From: an uncultured Clostridia bacterium
GTDB lineage: Bacteria > Bacillota > Clostridia > Oscillospirales > CAG-382
NCBI GenBank assembly: GCA_947627335.1
Contig: CANQVQ010000021.1
Span: 1 to 19,685, forward strand
Direction: 5' to 3'
Length of the DNA stretch: 19,685 nt
Positions 1-7,333 of the stretch are shown piece by piece (the first letter of the stretch is position 1; each line of letters opens with the position of its first letter). The notes under the pieces were generated by a model, which worked only from the letters and a program-made list of their open reading frames with translations, did not search any database and had not been told where the DNA came from. The position numbers were made by a program, and so were the translations under genes.

Positions 1-53
1 GCCTTTGCGCGGGAGATCGCATAGCGCATCCAGCGCTCGTCCGTACCCGTCAT
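1..53 (-). CDS. tadA: tRNA-specific adenosine deaminase TadA, N-terminal fragment (probable)
   Basis: Only the first 17 complete codons are in the window; the gene runs off the left edge. The reading starts at an ATG whose last bases overlap the TGA stop of the CPBP protease gene (ATGA overlap, 50-53), so the two are probably translationally coupled. The visible peptide begins MTGTDERWMRYAISRAKA. This resembles the N-terminal helix of TadA-type deaminases, which usually read roughly M-x-x-[DE]-x-x-[FYW]-M-x-x-A-[IL]-x-x-A-K-x-A. TadA converts adenosine 34 of tRNA-Arg(ACG) to inosine. The zinc-binding HAE and PCxxC motifs that would prove this lie outside the window. A related cytidine/deoxycytidylate or RibD-type deaminase cannot be excluded from 17 residues. 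The overlap and reading frame are seen directly; the family name is an inference. Confidence 0.5.
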   Translation of the reverse strand, partial: MTGTDERWMRYAISRAK

Positions 54-1045
54 GGCGCGAAATACAGCAGCCACAGGATCCAAACGTATCCGGCGGTCAG
101 CAGGTAGAGCGTGGGGTTGCAAAATACGATCCTCGCGACCTCCCCGCGGCGCGGGAGCAGCCGTTCCGCCGGCGTCGCACGGCGCTTCGGGCATCTCCGC
201 CGCAGCAGTTCCGTGTAGAGGCAGGCGGAAGCCGCCCCGAACCCCAGCAGCAGGAGCAGGCACACGCTGAGCGCCAGCATCGCCGGGGAATCCTCCGGGA
301 GCATCGCCGTCCAGCAGCTCGCGCAAACGGAAAGCAGGTTGTTCGTGTAGTGCAGGATCACCCCGAACCAGATCGAGCCGGTCTGCACATACGCGTACCC
401 CGCCAGACAGCCGAACCCGAACGCGAAGATGGACTGCGCCGGATCCAGGTGCATCAGCCCGAACACGAGCGCACTCACCAGCACCGCCGGCGTCTTTCCG
501 ACCGCCGGGAGCAGCAACCGCAGCATCAGCCCCCGAAACAGCCCTTCCTCCAGCAGCGGCGGCAGGATCGCCAACTGCAGAAGGCGCAGCAGGAGACCCG
601 GCACCGAGGTCGGCAGCGGGTCGCCCCCCGCCGCGTGAAACGGCGAAAGCAGGTCGCCGAACAGCAGCTGCACGACGAGATTGAGCGCGTACAGCGCACC
701 GATGCACATCGGGAGGAAGTAGAACGGGTAGGGCGGCGCGCCGACCGGGCCGGCGAACGGGTTGACCGCTTTCCCGCGGTGCAGGCGGATCGCCCAGAAC
801 AGGAAAAGCCCCGGGAGCAGCTGCAGCAGGACGTAGAGCGCGATATTCGCCAGTTCGTATTTCCAGTCCGTGCGGAACAGGTCCTCGCCGAACAGGGCGA
901 CCAGCGCCCGCCCGCCGAACGCGGCGAGCAGCAGGTTCAGCGCCAGCATCAGCAGTCCCGTGAACAGTGCCGCCGTCACGGCGAACACCGCCCGCTGCGC
1001 CGACGCGGCTTTACACGCCTTTACCGCATCCCCGGTGCCTTGCAC
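50..1045 (-). CDS. CPBP-family intramembrane metalloprotease (CAAX prenyl protease 2 / Abi type)
   Basis: 331-residue polytopic membrane protein. The three family motifs are present in order: Glu-Glu-x-x-x-Arg (E166, E167, R171, in LLEEGLFRGL), Phe-x-x-x-His (F195, H199, in VFGLMHLD) and His-x-x-x-Asn (H232, N236, in LHYTNN). These form the metal site of glutamate-type intramembrane proteases. Hydrophobic segments lie near 19-44, 66-87, 107-130, 147-164, 186-200 and 203-231, with two more in the C-terminal third. I chose the GTG at 1045 because a GGGAGG ribosome-binding site precedes it by 9 nt and a sigma-A promoter lies just upstream. The longer open frame upstream reads through the promoter and the pth leader. 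Bacterial members have been linked to bacteriocin self-immunity and peptide processing, but the substrate here is unknown. The next gene overlaps it by 4 nt. Confidence 0.9.
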   Translation of the reverse strand: MQGTGDAVKACKAASAQRAVFAVTAALFTGLLMLALNLLLAAFGGRALVALFGEDLFRTDWKYELANIALYVLLQLLPGLFLFWAIRLHRGKAVNPFAGPVGAPPYPFYFLPMCIGALYALNLVVQLLFGDLLSPFHAAGGDPLPTSVPGLLLRLLQLAILPPLLEEGLFRGLMLRLLLPAVGKTPAVLVSALVFGLMHLDPAQSIFAFGFGCLAGYAYVQTGSIWFGVILHYTNNLLSVCASCWTAMLPEDSPAMLALSVCLLLLLGFGAASACLYTELLRRRCPKRRATPAERLLPRRGEVARIVFCNPTLYLLTAGYVWILWLLYFAP

Positions 1046-1082
1046 GCTTTCTTCCCTCCCGCCGCTGCCGTTATTTCTATCT

Positions 1083-1111
1083 ATTCTACCACAATTTTCA
1101 ATGCTTGTCAA
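1083..1111 (-). promoter_or_regulatory. Sigma-A promoter of the CPBP protease gene
   Basis: Read on the minus strand, TTGACA (1106-1111) is followed after 17 bp by TAGAAT (1083-1088). The spacer ends in TGTGG. The predicted transcript starts near 1076, about 30 nt upstream of the GTG start at 1045. It is divergent from the pth promoter, and the two -35 boxes are only 24 bp apart. Confidence 0.8.
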
Positions 1112-1135
1112 TGCAAAAAAACCAAAAAATCGCTC

Positions 1136-1164
1136 TTGACAAACCCGCCGGAAAAAGGTAAACT
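1136..1164 (+). promoter_or_regulatory. Sigma-A promoter of pth
   Basis: TTGACA (1136-1141) is a perfect -35 box. It is followed after exactly 17 bp by TAAACT (1159-1164), a weaker -10 box. The -10 box lies inside the first copy of a 33-bp tandem repeat, and the predicted start near 1171 is inside the same copy. In the second copy the equivalent hexamer is GAAACT, with no -35 box at the right distance. Confidence 0.75.
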
Positions 1165-1216
1165 GACAGTATCCAAAAAAAAGGAAAAAGGGAAACTGAC
1201 AGTATCCGAAAAAACG
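1151..1216 (+). repeat. 33-bp tandem repeat, two copies, in the pth promoter and leader
   Basis: Copy 1 is 1151-1183 and copy 2 is 1184-1216. They match at 30 of 33 positions, with differences at 1159/1192, 1175/1208 and 1182/1215. Each copy contains the core AAACTGACAGTATCC (1160-1174 and 1193-1207) flanked by A-rich runs. The repeat covers the -10 box, the transcription start and most of the pth leader, and ends about 13 nt before the ATG. The 33-bp period is three helical turns, so both cores face the same side of the DNA. Confidence 0.85.
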
Positions 1217-1229
1217 GGGGGACGGGAAG

Positions 1230-1820
1230 ATGTATCTGGTCGTAGGTTTGGGCAACCCGGGGCGGGAATACGAACGGACGCGGCACAACGTGGGGTTCCT
1301 GGCGCTGGACGACCTGGCGTCGCGGTGCGGCGCGGAGGTGAAGCGGCTCAAGCACATGGCGCTGACCGGCAAAGGGACGCTCGGCGGCGAGGACGTGCTG
1401 TTTATGAAGCCGCAGACGTATATGAACCGCTCGGGCGAATCGGTCGCGGACGCGGCACGGTTCTACCGGGTGCCGCCGGAGCGCGTGGTGGTGCTGCACG
1501 ACGACGTGTCGCTGCCTGTCGGGGCGATGCGGATCCGGCTGCGCGGGAGCGCGGGCGGACACAACGGGCTGAAGTCCGTGCAGGAATGGCTGGGGTCGGA
1601 CGCGTATGTGCGGTTCAAATTCGGGGTCGGCGACAAGGCGCACCCGGACATGGACCTCGCCGACCATGTGCTCGGGAAACTGTCCCCGGCGGACGAAAAG
1701 CTGATCCGGGAGAACTTCTCCCTGCTCGAACCGGCGCTCCGGCTGCTGTTCGACGGCAAGGGCGAACAGGCGATGGCGCTGTATAACCGGATGCCGAAGG
1801 TACGAGGGGAAGAAGTCTGA
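1230..1820 (+). CDS. pth: Peptidyl-tRNA hydrolase
   Basis: 196-residue cytosolic enzyme that cleaves the ester bond of peptidyl-tRNA dropped from stalled ribosomes and so recycles the tRNA. All hallmark residues are visible: N9 in the N-terminal VVGLGNPG motif, the catalytic H19 in TRHNVGF, N66 in TYMNRSG, D91 in VLHDDVSLP, and N112 in the GGHNGLKS loop. Length is typical for bacterial Pth (about 185-200). The start is the ATG at 1230, preceded by a G-rich but imperfect ribosome-binding site (GGGGGGACGGG). It has its own promoter, divergent from the CPBP protease, and mfd follows after a folded intergenic element. The pth-mfd order is common in Firmicutes (spoVC-mfd in Bacillus). The stop codon lies within the left arm of a 10-bp stem-loop. 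Confidence 0.97.
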   Translation: MYLVVGLGNPGREYERTRHNVGFLALDDLASRCGAEVKRLKHMALTGKGTLGGEDVLFMKPQTYMNRSGESVADAARFYRVPPERVVVLHDDVSLPVGAMRIRLRGSAGGHNGLKSVQEWLGSDAYVRFKFGVGDKAHPDMDLADHVLGKLSPADEKLIRENFSLLEPALRLLFDGKGEQAMALYNRMPKVRGEEV

Positions 1821-1840
1821 AAAACGGGTCGTTTTTCAGA
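1816..1840 (+). other. Perfect 10-bp stem-loop overlapping the pth stop codon
   Basis: TCTGAAAAAC (1816-1825) pairs perfectly with GTTTTTCAGA (1831-1840) around the loop GGGTC. The TGA stop of pth (1818-1820) is inside the left arm. No U-run follows, so it is not a standard rho-independent terminator. It could stabilise or attenuate the pth-mfd transcript, or belong to the larger folded element that begins at 1842. Confidence 0.7.
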
Positions 1841-1841
1841 C

Positions 1842-1910
1842 GGAGGTTTTGTGACTTAGAAGTCGGAGCGACTTCTATTCCGACATTCGTCGGAACCGCA
1901 CAAAACTTCC
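1842..1910 (+). other. Three-way-junction-like folded intergenic element between pth and mfd
   Basis: A 12-bp outer stem pairs 1842-1853 (GGAGGTTTTGTG) with 1899-1910 (CACAAAACTTCC), with one G-U pair and no mismatches. It encloses two adjacent hairpins. The first is 1857-1865 with 1869-1877 (9 bp, loop GAG). The second is 1878-1884 with 1889-1895 (7 bp, loop ATTC). Together these make a compact three-way junction of 69 nt. No coding frame of note is present. A GGAGG sequence sits in the outer stem, but the frame it would serve is GTG ACT TAG. The pairing is seen directly. It could be a structured RNA leader of mfd or a copy of a small palindromic repeat family. Confidence 0.65.
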
Positions 1911-1939
1911 CAAATCCATAGAAAGAAGTGGTCATAAAC

Positions 1940-4900
1940 GTGATCGACGAACTTTGCCGGCAGTTCGCCGGCGAACGGGAATACGGCTCCCTGCTCGAGG
2001 GGATCCGGGCGGGACACACCCCCTGCGTCGTCAGCGGGATGTGCGATTCGTCACGCCCTTTTTTCGCGTCGGCGCTGTTTCGGACGCTCGGCGGGAAGGG
2101 GCTGATCGTCCTGCCGGAGGAGAAGGACGCCTACGCGATGCAGCGGCTGCTCTCGGCGTTCTTCGGGCGGGTGCTGGTCTATCCGGCGCGGGACTTCGTG
2201 TTCGAGAACGTCGAAGCGCACTCCCGCGAATGGGAACACGAGCGCATCAGCGTGCTGAAGAGCGTGCTGGACGGGAAATACGACGTCGTTCTGACCGTCC
2301 CGGACGCGCTCATGCAGTATACCATCCCGCCGGACGTGCTGGAAAGCCGGACGGTGCGGCTGAAGGTCGGGGAGGAATGCCCGGTCGGCGAACTCTGCCG
2401 CAGGCTTGAACGAATGGGATATACCTCCGCCGAGGTCGTCGAAGGGGTCGGGCAGTTCTCCCGTCGCGGCGGGATCGTGGACGTGTTTTCCCCGCAGTAC
2501 GGCGAGCCGCTCCGCATCGATTTCTTCGGCGACGAGGTGGATCTGATCGGGTTCTTCGATACCGTCGCCCAGCGGACCATCGACAACGTGCTGTCTGTGG
2601 AGATCCTCCCGTGCGAGGAGCTGTTCGCGGACGAAGGCGCGTTCTACCGGGTCGGGGAGGAACTGCGGGCGCTGCTCAAGGGCTTCCGCGGGGAGGAACG
2701 CGACCGCGACCAGCTACGTGCGGCGCTCGACGCGGCGGAACGGCGGGAAAAACTGCGCTTCCCGGACCGTTTCTACCCGATCCTGTTCGGGAAGGGGTAT
2801 TCGCTCGCGGAGGCGTTCCGCGAGGGGCTGACGCTGGTGTTCGATTCCCAGCGGGTGCTGGAACGGGCGAAGGGGTTCTACGGCGAAACGGCGGCGGTGC
2901 TGACCTCCCTCGCCGAGCGTCGGTTGGTACGGCTGAAGAACGGTCTGCCGCTCGCGGACGCGGAGAAGCTCGCGTATCTGCTGTCCGGGCGGACCGTGCT
3001 GGCCGATCTGTTCCCGCACAGCGGCGCCGCGTTCGGCGCGAAGGCGGCGTATACCCTGCCGACGCAGGTCGCCGCGGGCTTCGGCGGCAACCCCGAACTG
3101 CTCGCCGAGGAACTGCAGTCCCTGCTCGATGCGAAGCAGAAGGTGCTGTTCGTGACCGCCGGAGAGCGCGCCGCGTCGGCGCTGCTCGCCCTGCTCGCGC
3201 AGAAGGAGGTCCGCGCCGTCCCCTACGCCGGACAGCTGCACCCGGGCGTCGTATCCGTGTACGCCGGGACGTGGGAATCCCTGCCGCGGGGCTTTACGCT
3301 GCCCGGCGCGGGCTTTACGCTGTTCACCGACACCGCCGGCGGGACCGACGCGCCGGTTCGGCGCAGACAGCGGGCGGTCACGCGCAAGGCGGAGCGCATC
3401 GCGTCCTACGCGGACCTGTCCGTCGGCGACCTGGTCGTACACGTCAACCACGGCATCGGGCGGTACATGGGGATCCAGAACCTCACGGCGGACGGCATCT
3501 CGCGGGACTTCATCAAGATCGTCTACGCCGACGGCGGGGTGCTGTATGTGCCCTGCAACCAACTCGACCTCGTCAGCAAGTACGTCGGCGGGGACGAGCA
3601 TACCAAACTCTCGAAGATGGGCGGCGCGGAGTGGAAACGGGCGAAACTGCGGGCGAAGCACGCCGCGAGCGACATCGCCAAGGACCTGATCCGGCTCTAC
3701 GCCGAGCGTCGCGCCCGTGCGGGGTACGCGTTCCCGCCGGACGACGATCTGCAGGAGGAATTCGAGGGCAGCTTTGAATACGAGGACACCGAGGGGCAGA
3801 CGGTCGCGTCGCGGGAGATCAAGGCGGACATGGAGAAGTCCTACCCGATGGACCGCCTGCTCTGCGGGGACGTCGGGTTCGGCAAAACCGAGGTCGCCCT
3901 GCGTGCGGTGTTCAAGTGCGTGTTCGCGGGAAAGCAGGCGGCGATCCTCGTCCCGACGACCATCCTTTCGACCCAGCATTACCAGACCCTGCTCGCCCGT
4001 TTTCGCGGTTACCCGGTCGAGATCGGGGAAGTGTCCCGCTTCGTGCCGCGCAAGCAGCAGCTCCAGACGCTCGAAGCGCTCAAGAGCGGCAGGCTCAACG
4101 TCATCGTCGGCACCCACCGGCTTTTGCAAAAGGACGTGGTTTTCCACGACCTCGGTCTGCTGATCGTGGACGAGGAGCAGCGTTTCGGCGTGACGCACAA
4201 GGAAAAGCTCAAACAGCTCGCCAAGGACGTCGACGTGCTGACCCTGACCGCCACGCCGATCCCCCGCACGCTCAATATGGCGCTCTCCGGCATTCGGGAT
4301 ATGTCCGTGCTGGAGGAAGCGCCGGTCGATCGGGTGCCGGTGCAGACGTTCGTGCTGGAGCACGACGAGGACGTGCTGACCGAGGCGATCCGGCGGGAAT
4401 TTCGCCGTGGCGGGCAGGTGTTCTACCTGCACAACTTCATCGATTCCATCCATTCCAAGGCGGCGGAGCTGACCAAACGCTTCCCGGACCGCACGGTCGC
4501 CGTCGCCCACGGGCGCATGGAACGCGAGGAACTTTCGGCGGTCTGGCAGGACATGGTCGAGGGGAAGATCGACCTGCTGGTCTGCACGACCATCATCGAG
4601 ACCGGCATCAACCTGCCCAACGCCAATACGCTGATCATCGAGGAAGCCGACCGCATGGGTCTTGCCCAGCTCCACCAGCTTCGCGGACGGGTCGGACGCT
4701 CCGCACGCAAGGCGTACGCCTATTTCACCTACCGTTCGGGCGGGACGCTGACCGAGATCGCCCAGAAGCGGCTGGAAGCCATTCGGGAGTTCACGTCGTT
4801 CGGTTCCGGCTTCAAGATCGCCATGCGGGACCTGGAGCTTCGCGGGGCGGGCAACCTGCTCGGCGCCGAGCAGAGCGGACATATGGAGGCCATCGGTTAC

Positions 4901-5431
4901 GACCTGTACGTCAAGATCCTCGAGGACGCGGTCAACGCCGAACGCGGGCTTCCCGCGAAGGCGGAACGGAACTGCATCGTCGATCTGCGGGTGGACGCGT
5001 ACCTGCCGGAGGACTACATCGAATCCTCCCGCCTGCGCATGGACGTCTACCGCAAGATCGGCACGCTCTCGAGCGAGGAGGAGCGGCGGGACCTCGAGGA
5101 CGAGCTGACCGACCGTTTCGGCGACCTGCCGGAACCGGTGCGGAACCTGATGGACGTTTCGCTGATCCGCCATGCGGCGATGGACGCGGGCTTTACGTCC
5201 ATCGAGCAGCGGGAGGGACCGGTCGTTTTCTATCATCCGTCGCCGGACGCGGAAGTCTGGATGCGTCTGCCGCACGCCGAGGGACTGCGGGGACGGGTCC
5301 TGCTGACCTTCGCGGGGAAGGCGCACATCGCCCTGCGGATGCCCGCCGGGGCAAAATTGCTCCCGGAGGTGCGTCGATTGCTCAATTTGTACACAAATTT
5401 CTCACAAAAACCTATGGACAAACCCGATTGA
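1940..5431 (+). CDS. mfd: Transcription-repair coupling factor Mfd
   Basis: 1163-residue DNA translocase that binds stalled RNA polymerase, pushes it off damaged DNA and recruits UvrA. Domains in order: a UvrB-like module (about 1-330); a CarD-like RNA-polymerase-interacting domain (about 493-560, with VGDLVVHVNHGIGRY and FIKIVYADGGVLYVP); a RecG-like translocase with Walker A GDVGFGKTE (643-651, K649), DEEQ box (744-747) and motif VI QLRGRVGRS near 912; and the C-terminal regulatory domain (from about 1000). Length is normal for the family. The start is uncertain. I prefer GTG at 1940, preceded by AAGAAGTGG at 8 nt, because it also matches the usual length of the N-terminal arm. An in-frame GTG at 1928 would add four residues but has no ribosome-binding site. 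Transcription probably comes from the pth promoter. Confidence 0.96.
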   Translation: MIDELCRQFAGEREYGSLLEGIRAGHTPCVVSGMCDSSRPFFASALFRTLGGKGLIVLPEEKDAYAMQRLLSAFFGRVLVYPARDFVFENVEAHSREWEHERISVLKSVLDGKYDVVLTVPDALMQYTIPPDVLESRTVRLKVGEECPVGELCRRLERMGYTSAEVVEGVGQFSRRGGIVDVFSPQYGEPLRIDFFGDEVDLIGFFDTVAQRTIDNVLSVEILPCEELFADEGAFYRVGEELRALLKGFRGEERDRDQLRAALDAAERREKLRFPDRFYPILFGKGYSLAEAFREGLTLVFDSQRVLERAKGFYGETAAVLTSLAERRLVRLKNGLPLADAEKLAYLLSGRTVLADLFPHSGAAFGAKAAYTLPTQVAAGFGGNPELLAEELQSLLDAKQKVLFVTAGERAASALLALLAQKEVRAVPYAGQLHPGVVSVYAGTWESLPRGFTLPGAGFTLFTDTAGGTDAPVRRRQRAVTRKAERIASYADLSVGDLVVHVNHGIGRYMGIQNLTADGISRDFIKIVYADGGVLYVPCNQLDLVSKYVGGDEHTKLSKMGGAEWKRAKLRAKHAASDIAKDLIRLYAERRARAGYAFPPDDDLQEEFEGSFEYEDTEGQTVASREIKADMEKSYPMDRLLCGDVGFGKTEVALRAVFKCVFAGKQAAILVPTTILSTQHYQTLLARFRGYPVEIGEVSRFVPRKQQLQTLEALKSGRLNVIVGTHRLLQKDVVFHDLGLLIVDEEQRFGVTHKEKLKQLAKDVDVLTLTATPIPRTLNMALSGIRDMSVLEEAPVDRVPVQTFVLEHDEDVLTEAIRREFRRGGQVFYLHNFIDSIHSKAAELTKRFPDRTVAVAHGRMEREELSAVWQDMVEGKIDLLVCTTIIETGINLPNANTLIIEEADRMGLAQLHQLRGRVGRSARKAYAYFTYRSGGTLTEIAQKRLEAIREFTSFGSGFKIAMRDLELRGAGNLLGAEQSGHMEAIGYDLYVKILEDAVNAERGLPAKAERNCIVDLRVDAYLPEDYIESSRLRMDVYRKIGTLSSEEERRDLEDELTDRFGDLPEPVRNLMDVSLIRHAAMDAGFTSIEQREGPVVFYHPSPDAEVWMRLPHAEGLRGRVLLTFAGKAHIALRMPAGAKLLPEVRRLLNLYTNFSQKPMDKPD

Positions 5432-5443
5432 AACGTGTATAAT
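5415..5443 (+). promoter_or_regulatory. Sigma-A promoter of the parvulin lipoprotein gene, inside the end of mfd
   Basis: TGGACA (5415-5420), a 17-bp spacer, then a perfect TATAAT (5438-5443). The -35 box overlaps the last codons of mfd and the mfd stop lies in the spacer. The predicted start near 5450 leaves a leader of about 30 nt. The foldase gene can therefore be expressed independently of pth-mfd. Confidence 0.8.
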
Positions 5444-5479
5444 AAGGAAAGATTATCCGAAAGTACGGAGGAAATGCAG

Positions 5480-7225
5480 ATGAAACGGTTCTACAGACCC
5501 CTTCTTCTCCTGCTGGCGCTCGCGACGCTGCTGTCGTTCGCGTCCTGCTCGGCGGGGGACGCGGTCATGCGATACGGGGATCAGACGCTTCTCGAATCGG
5601 ACTACGCCTACCTGATGGCGACGGTGAAGGAATACTACGCGAGCTACGCCCAATACTACTACGGCTCGACGCTCGACAGCATTTGGGACGAGAAAGCCGG
5701 CGACGGCGTCACCTTCGCGGACGCCCTGACCGAAACGGTGCAGAATTCGGCGAAGATGATGCTGATCGTCGAACAGCTTTGCGCGGAAGCGGGGCTGACC
5801 GTCGACGACGCGGACGCGCTCGCGGAGATCGACGAGGTTATGCAGAATCTTTCGGACCAGTACGGCGGGGACGACGCGATGGAGATCGAACTTGCGAAGG
5901 TCGGGACCACGCCGGACGCCGTCGAGCGGTACGAGCGGTATGACCGGCTCTTCACGCTCTTACGCGATTACCGCTACGGCGAAAACGGGGTCGCCCGGCT
6001 CTCCCGCGAGGACGTCAAAAAGAGCTTCCTGTCCAATTACGCGAGGGTGGAGGGGTATCTGTTCAGCTACATCGCTTTGGACGGGTCCTCGTCCAGCCGT
6101 ACGCCGTATCAGTACGATTTCGCGTCCGATTACGCCGAGGAGGACGTGCGGGCGTTCCTGCTTTCGGATTTCTACTGCGTGGACTACCTGCGCTTTACGG
6201 ATGCGGAGAGCGCGAAGAGCGCCTACGACGAGCTGACGAACGAAAGCGAGACGTTCGAGTCGCTCGCGGCCGCCGGGATCGCGCCATCGGCGGAGATGGA
6301 CGCCTATGTGACGGCGGACGAGTTCTCCGAGACCCTTTTCGACGGGCTGAACGCGGTCGAAGAGGGGACGTGGTACCTTTCCGACGGGGAAGGGACCGAC
6401 GGGAACTCCTACTACGTCATTCGCCGCAAGCCGGTTTCGGCGTCCGCGCTGACCGAAGGCGAAAACCCGGAGAAGGTCGAGGAGAAGGTCCGCGCCGCCA
6501 TGCTGACCCGTGACGCGAAGGAATACTTCGACAAAAACTACATCACGGTCCGCCATATCCTCTATACCGACGAAGCGAAGGCGAAGGAGGTCTACGACGC
6601 TCTGCAGGCAGGGACCACCACGTTCGCCGAGCACGAGAGCGAAACCACCGACAGCGGCGTGCAGTACACGTTCACGCACGGGAGCATGGTCGAGGAATTC
6701 GACGAGGCGGCTTACGGGATCTCCGTCGGGCAGTACGCCCTCGCGCAGAGCGATTACGGCTGGCACGTCATCACCCGTCTGGAACTGGACGAGACCGCTT
6801 TCGCCGAGGCGGACGTGACCGGTGCGATGTCCCGCGAAAAATTGCAGGCGGAGGCGGACAAGGTCTACGCCGACCTGCAAAGCGGCACGCCGTTCGCCAA
6901 ACCGGAGGAAGAGGACGGGGCGCTCTACAGCTATTCCGAGCCGAGCGTGCTGGAGCTTTCCCAGCAGAACGCGACCTTCCGCGAGGCGGTGGCCAACGCG
7001 TCGGATGGCGAATTGGTCCGCGTCGACGTGCCGGGCTACGGTATTTACCTGCTGCGCAAGCACGAACTGACCGACGATGACCTCGACGAGAACTATGAAG
7101 ATGTCGAGACTCCGCTTATCGAAACGGCGATCTACGACTATATCGAGAGTTTCTTCGACGCGGTCCGTGTGGACAACGAGGTCGTAAACCGCTTCGACAT
7201 CCGCACCGCGAAAACCCTGAGCTGA
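5480..7225 (+). CDS. Parvulin-type peptidyl-prolyl isomerase lipoprotein (PrsA-like foldase)
   Basis: 581-residue secreted protein. The N terminus has a short basic start (MKR), a leucine-rich hydrophobic core and a lipobox-like FASC, placing the lipidated cysteine at C23; it is probably anchored to the outer face of the membrane. A parvulin (PPIC) domain spans about 354-437, shown by ITVRHILY near its start, the SVGQYALAQSDYGWHVI end and the two family histidines. The regions before and after are helical and acidic, as in PrsA/SurA chaperone arms, and a degenerate second repeat may lie near 225-275 (DYLRFTDAESAKSAYDEL). It is longer than Bacillus PrsA (about 290). Start: GGAGG at 5467-5471 is 8 nt from ATG 5480, while ATG 5474 is only 2 nt away. 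Its likely job is folding exported proteins. A bidirectional terminator follows. Confidence 0.88.
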   Translation: MKRFYRPLLLLLALATLLSFASCSAGDAVMRYGDQTLLESDYAYLMATVKEYYASYAQYYYGSTLDSIWDEKAGDGVTFADALTETVQNSAKMMLIVEQLCAEAGLTVDDADALAEIDEVMQNLSDQYGGDDAMEIELAKVGTTPDAVERYERYDRLFTLLRDYRYGENGVARLSREDVKKSFLSNYARVEGYLFSYIALDGSSSSRTPYQYDFASDYAEEDVRAFLLSDFYCVDYLRFTDAESAKSAYDELTNESETFESLAAAGIAPSAEMDAYVTADEFSETLFDGLNAVEEGTWYLSDGEGTDGNSYYVIRRKPVSASALTEGENPEKVEEKVRAAMLTRDAKEYFDKNYITVRHILYTDEAKAKEVYDALQAGTTTFAEHESETTDSGVQYTFTHGSMVEEFDEAAYGISVGQYALAQSDYGWHVITRLELDETAFAEADVTGAMSREKLQAEADKVYADLQSGTPFAKPEEEDGALYSYSEPSVLELSQQNATFREAVANASDGELVRVDVPGYGIYLLRKHELTDDDLDENYEDVETPLIETAIYDYIESFFDAVRVDNEVVNRFDIRTAKTLS

Positions 7226-7241
7226 GCAAAGGCGAACGAAA

Positions 7242-7274
7242 AAGCCGCTTCCCCGAAAAGGGAGGCGGCTTCTT
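7242..7274 (+). terminator. Bidirectional rho-independent terminator between convergent genes
   Basis: A 12-bp stem pairs 7242-7253 with 7260-7271 (one G-U pair), with a six-base loop. On the plus strand it is followed by a short TTCTT tract. On the minus strand it is followed by a better T run (GGCTTTTTCG). It lies 16 nt after the foldase stop and about 60 nt beyond the sortase stop, so it can end both convergent transcripts. Confidence 0.8.
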
Positions 7275-7333
7275 GCAAACGGCGGACGGTTTTGCACGAA
7301 ATGCAAAGGTCTGCGACGATCCGAAACAAAGTT

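Noticed and set aside
1046..1372. Longer N terminus for the CPBP protease
   Set aside because: It would run through its own promoter, the pth promoter and the 33-bp repeat (giving an 11-residue repeat), and has no ribosome-binding site.
5..1786. 593-codon plus-strand open frame across the CPBP and pth region
   Set aside because: It is antisense to the CPBP gene and out of frame with pth. Its product is Arg/Gln/Pro-rich low-complexity sequence, typical of GC-rich shadow frames.
1842..1859. GGAGG followed by GTG-ACT-TAG as a leader peptide before mfd
   Set aside because: Two codons are too few to claim a peptide, and the sequence is fully explained by the outer stem of the folded element.
2714..5326. 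870-codon minus-strand open frame opposite mfd
   Set aside because: It mirrors mfd, whose motifs are complete. The antisense product has no recognisable domain and reflects third-position G/C bias.
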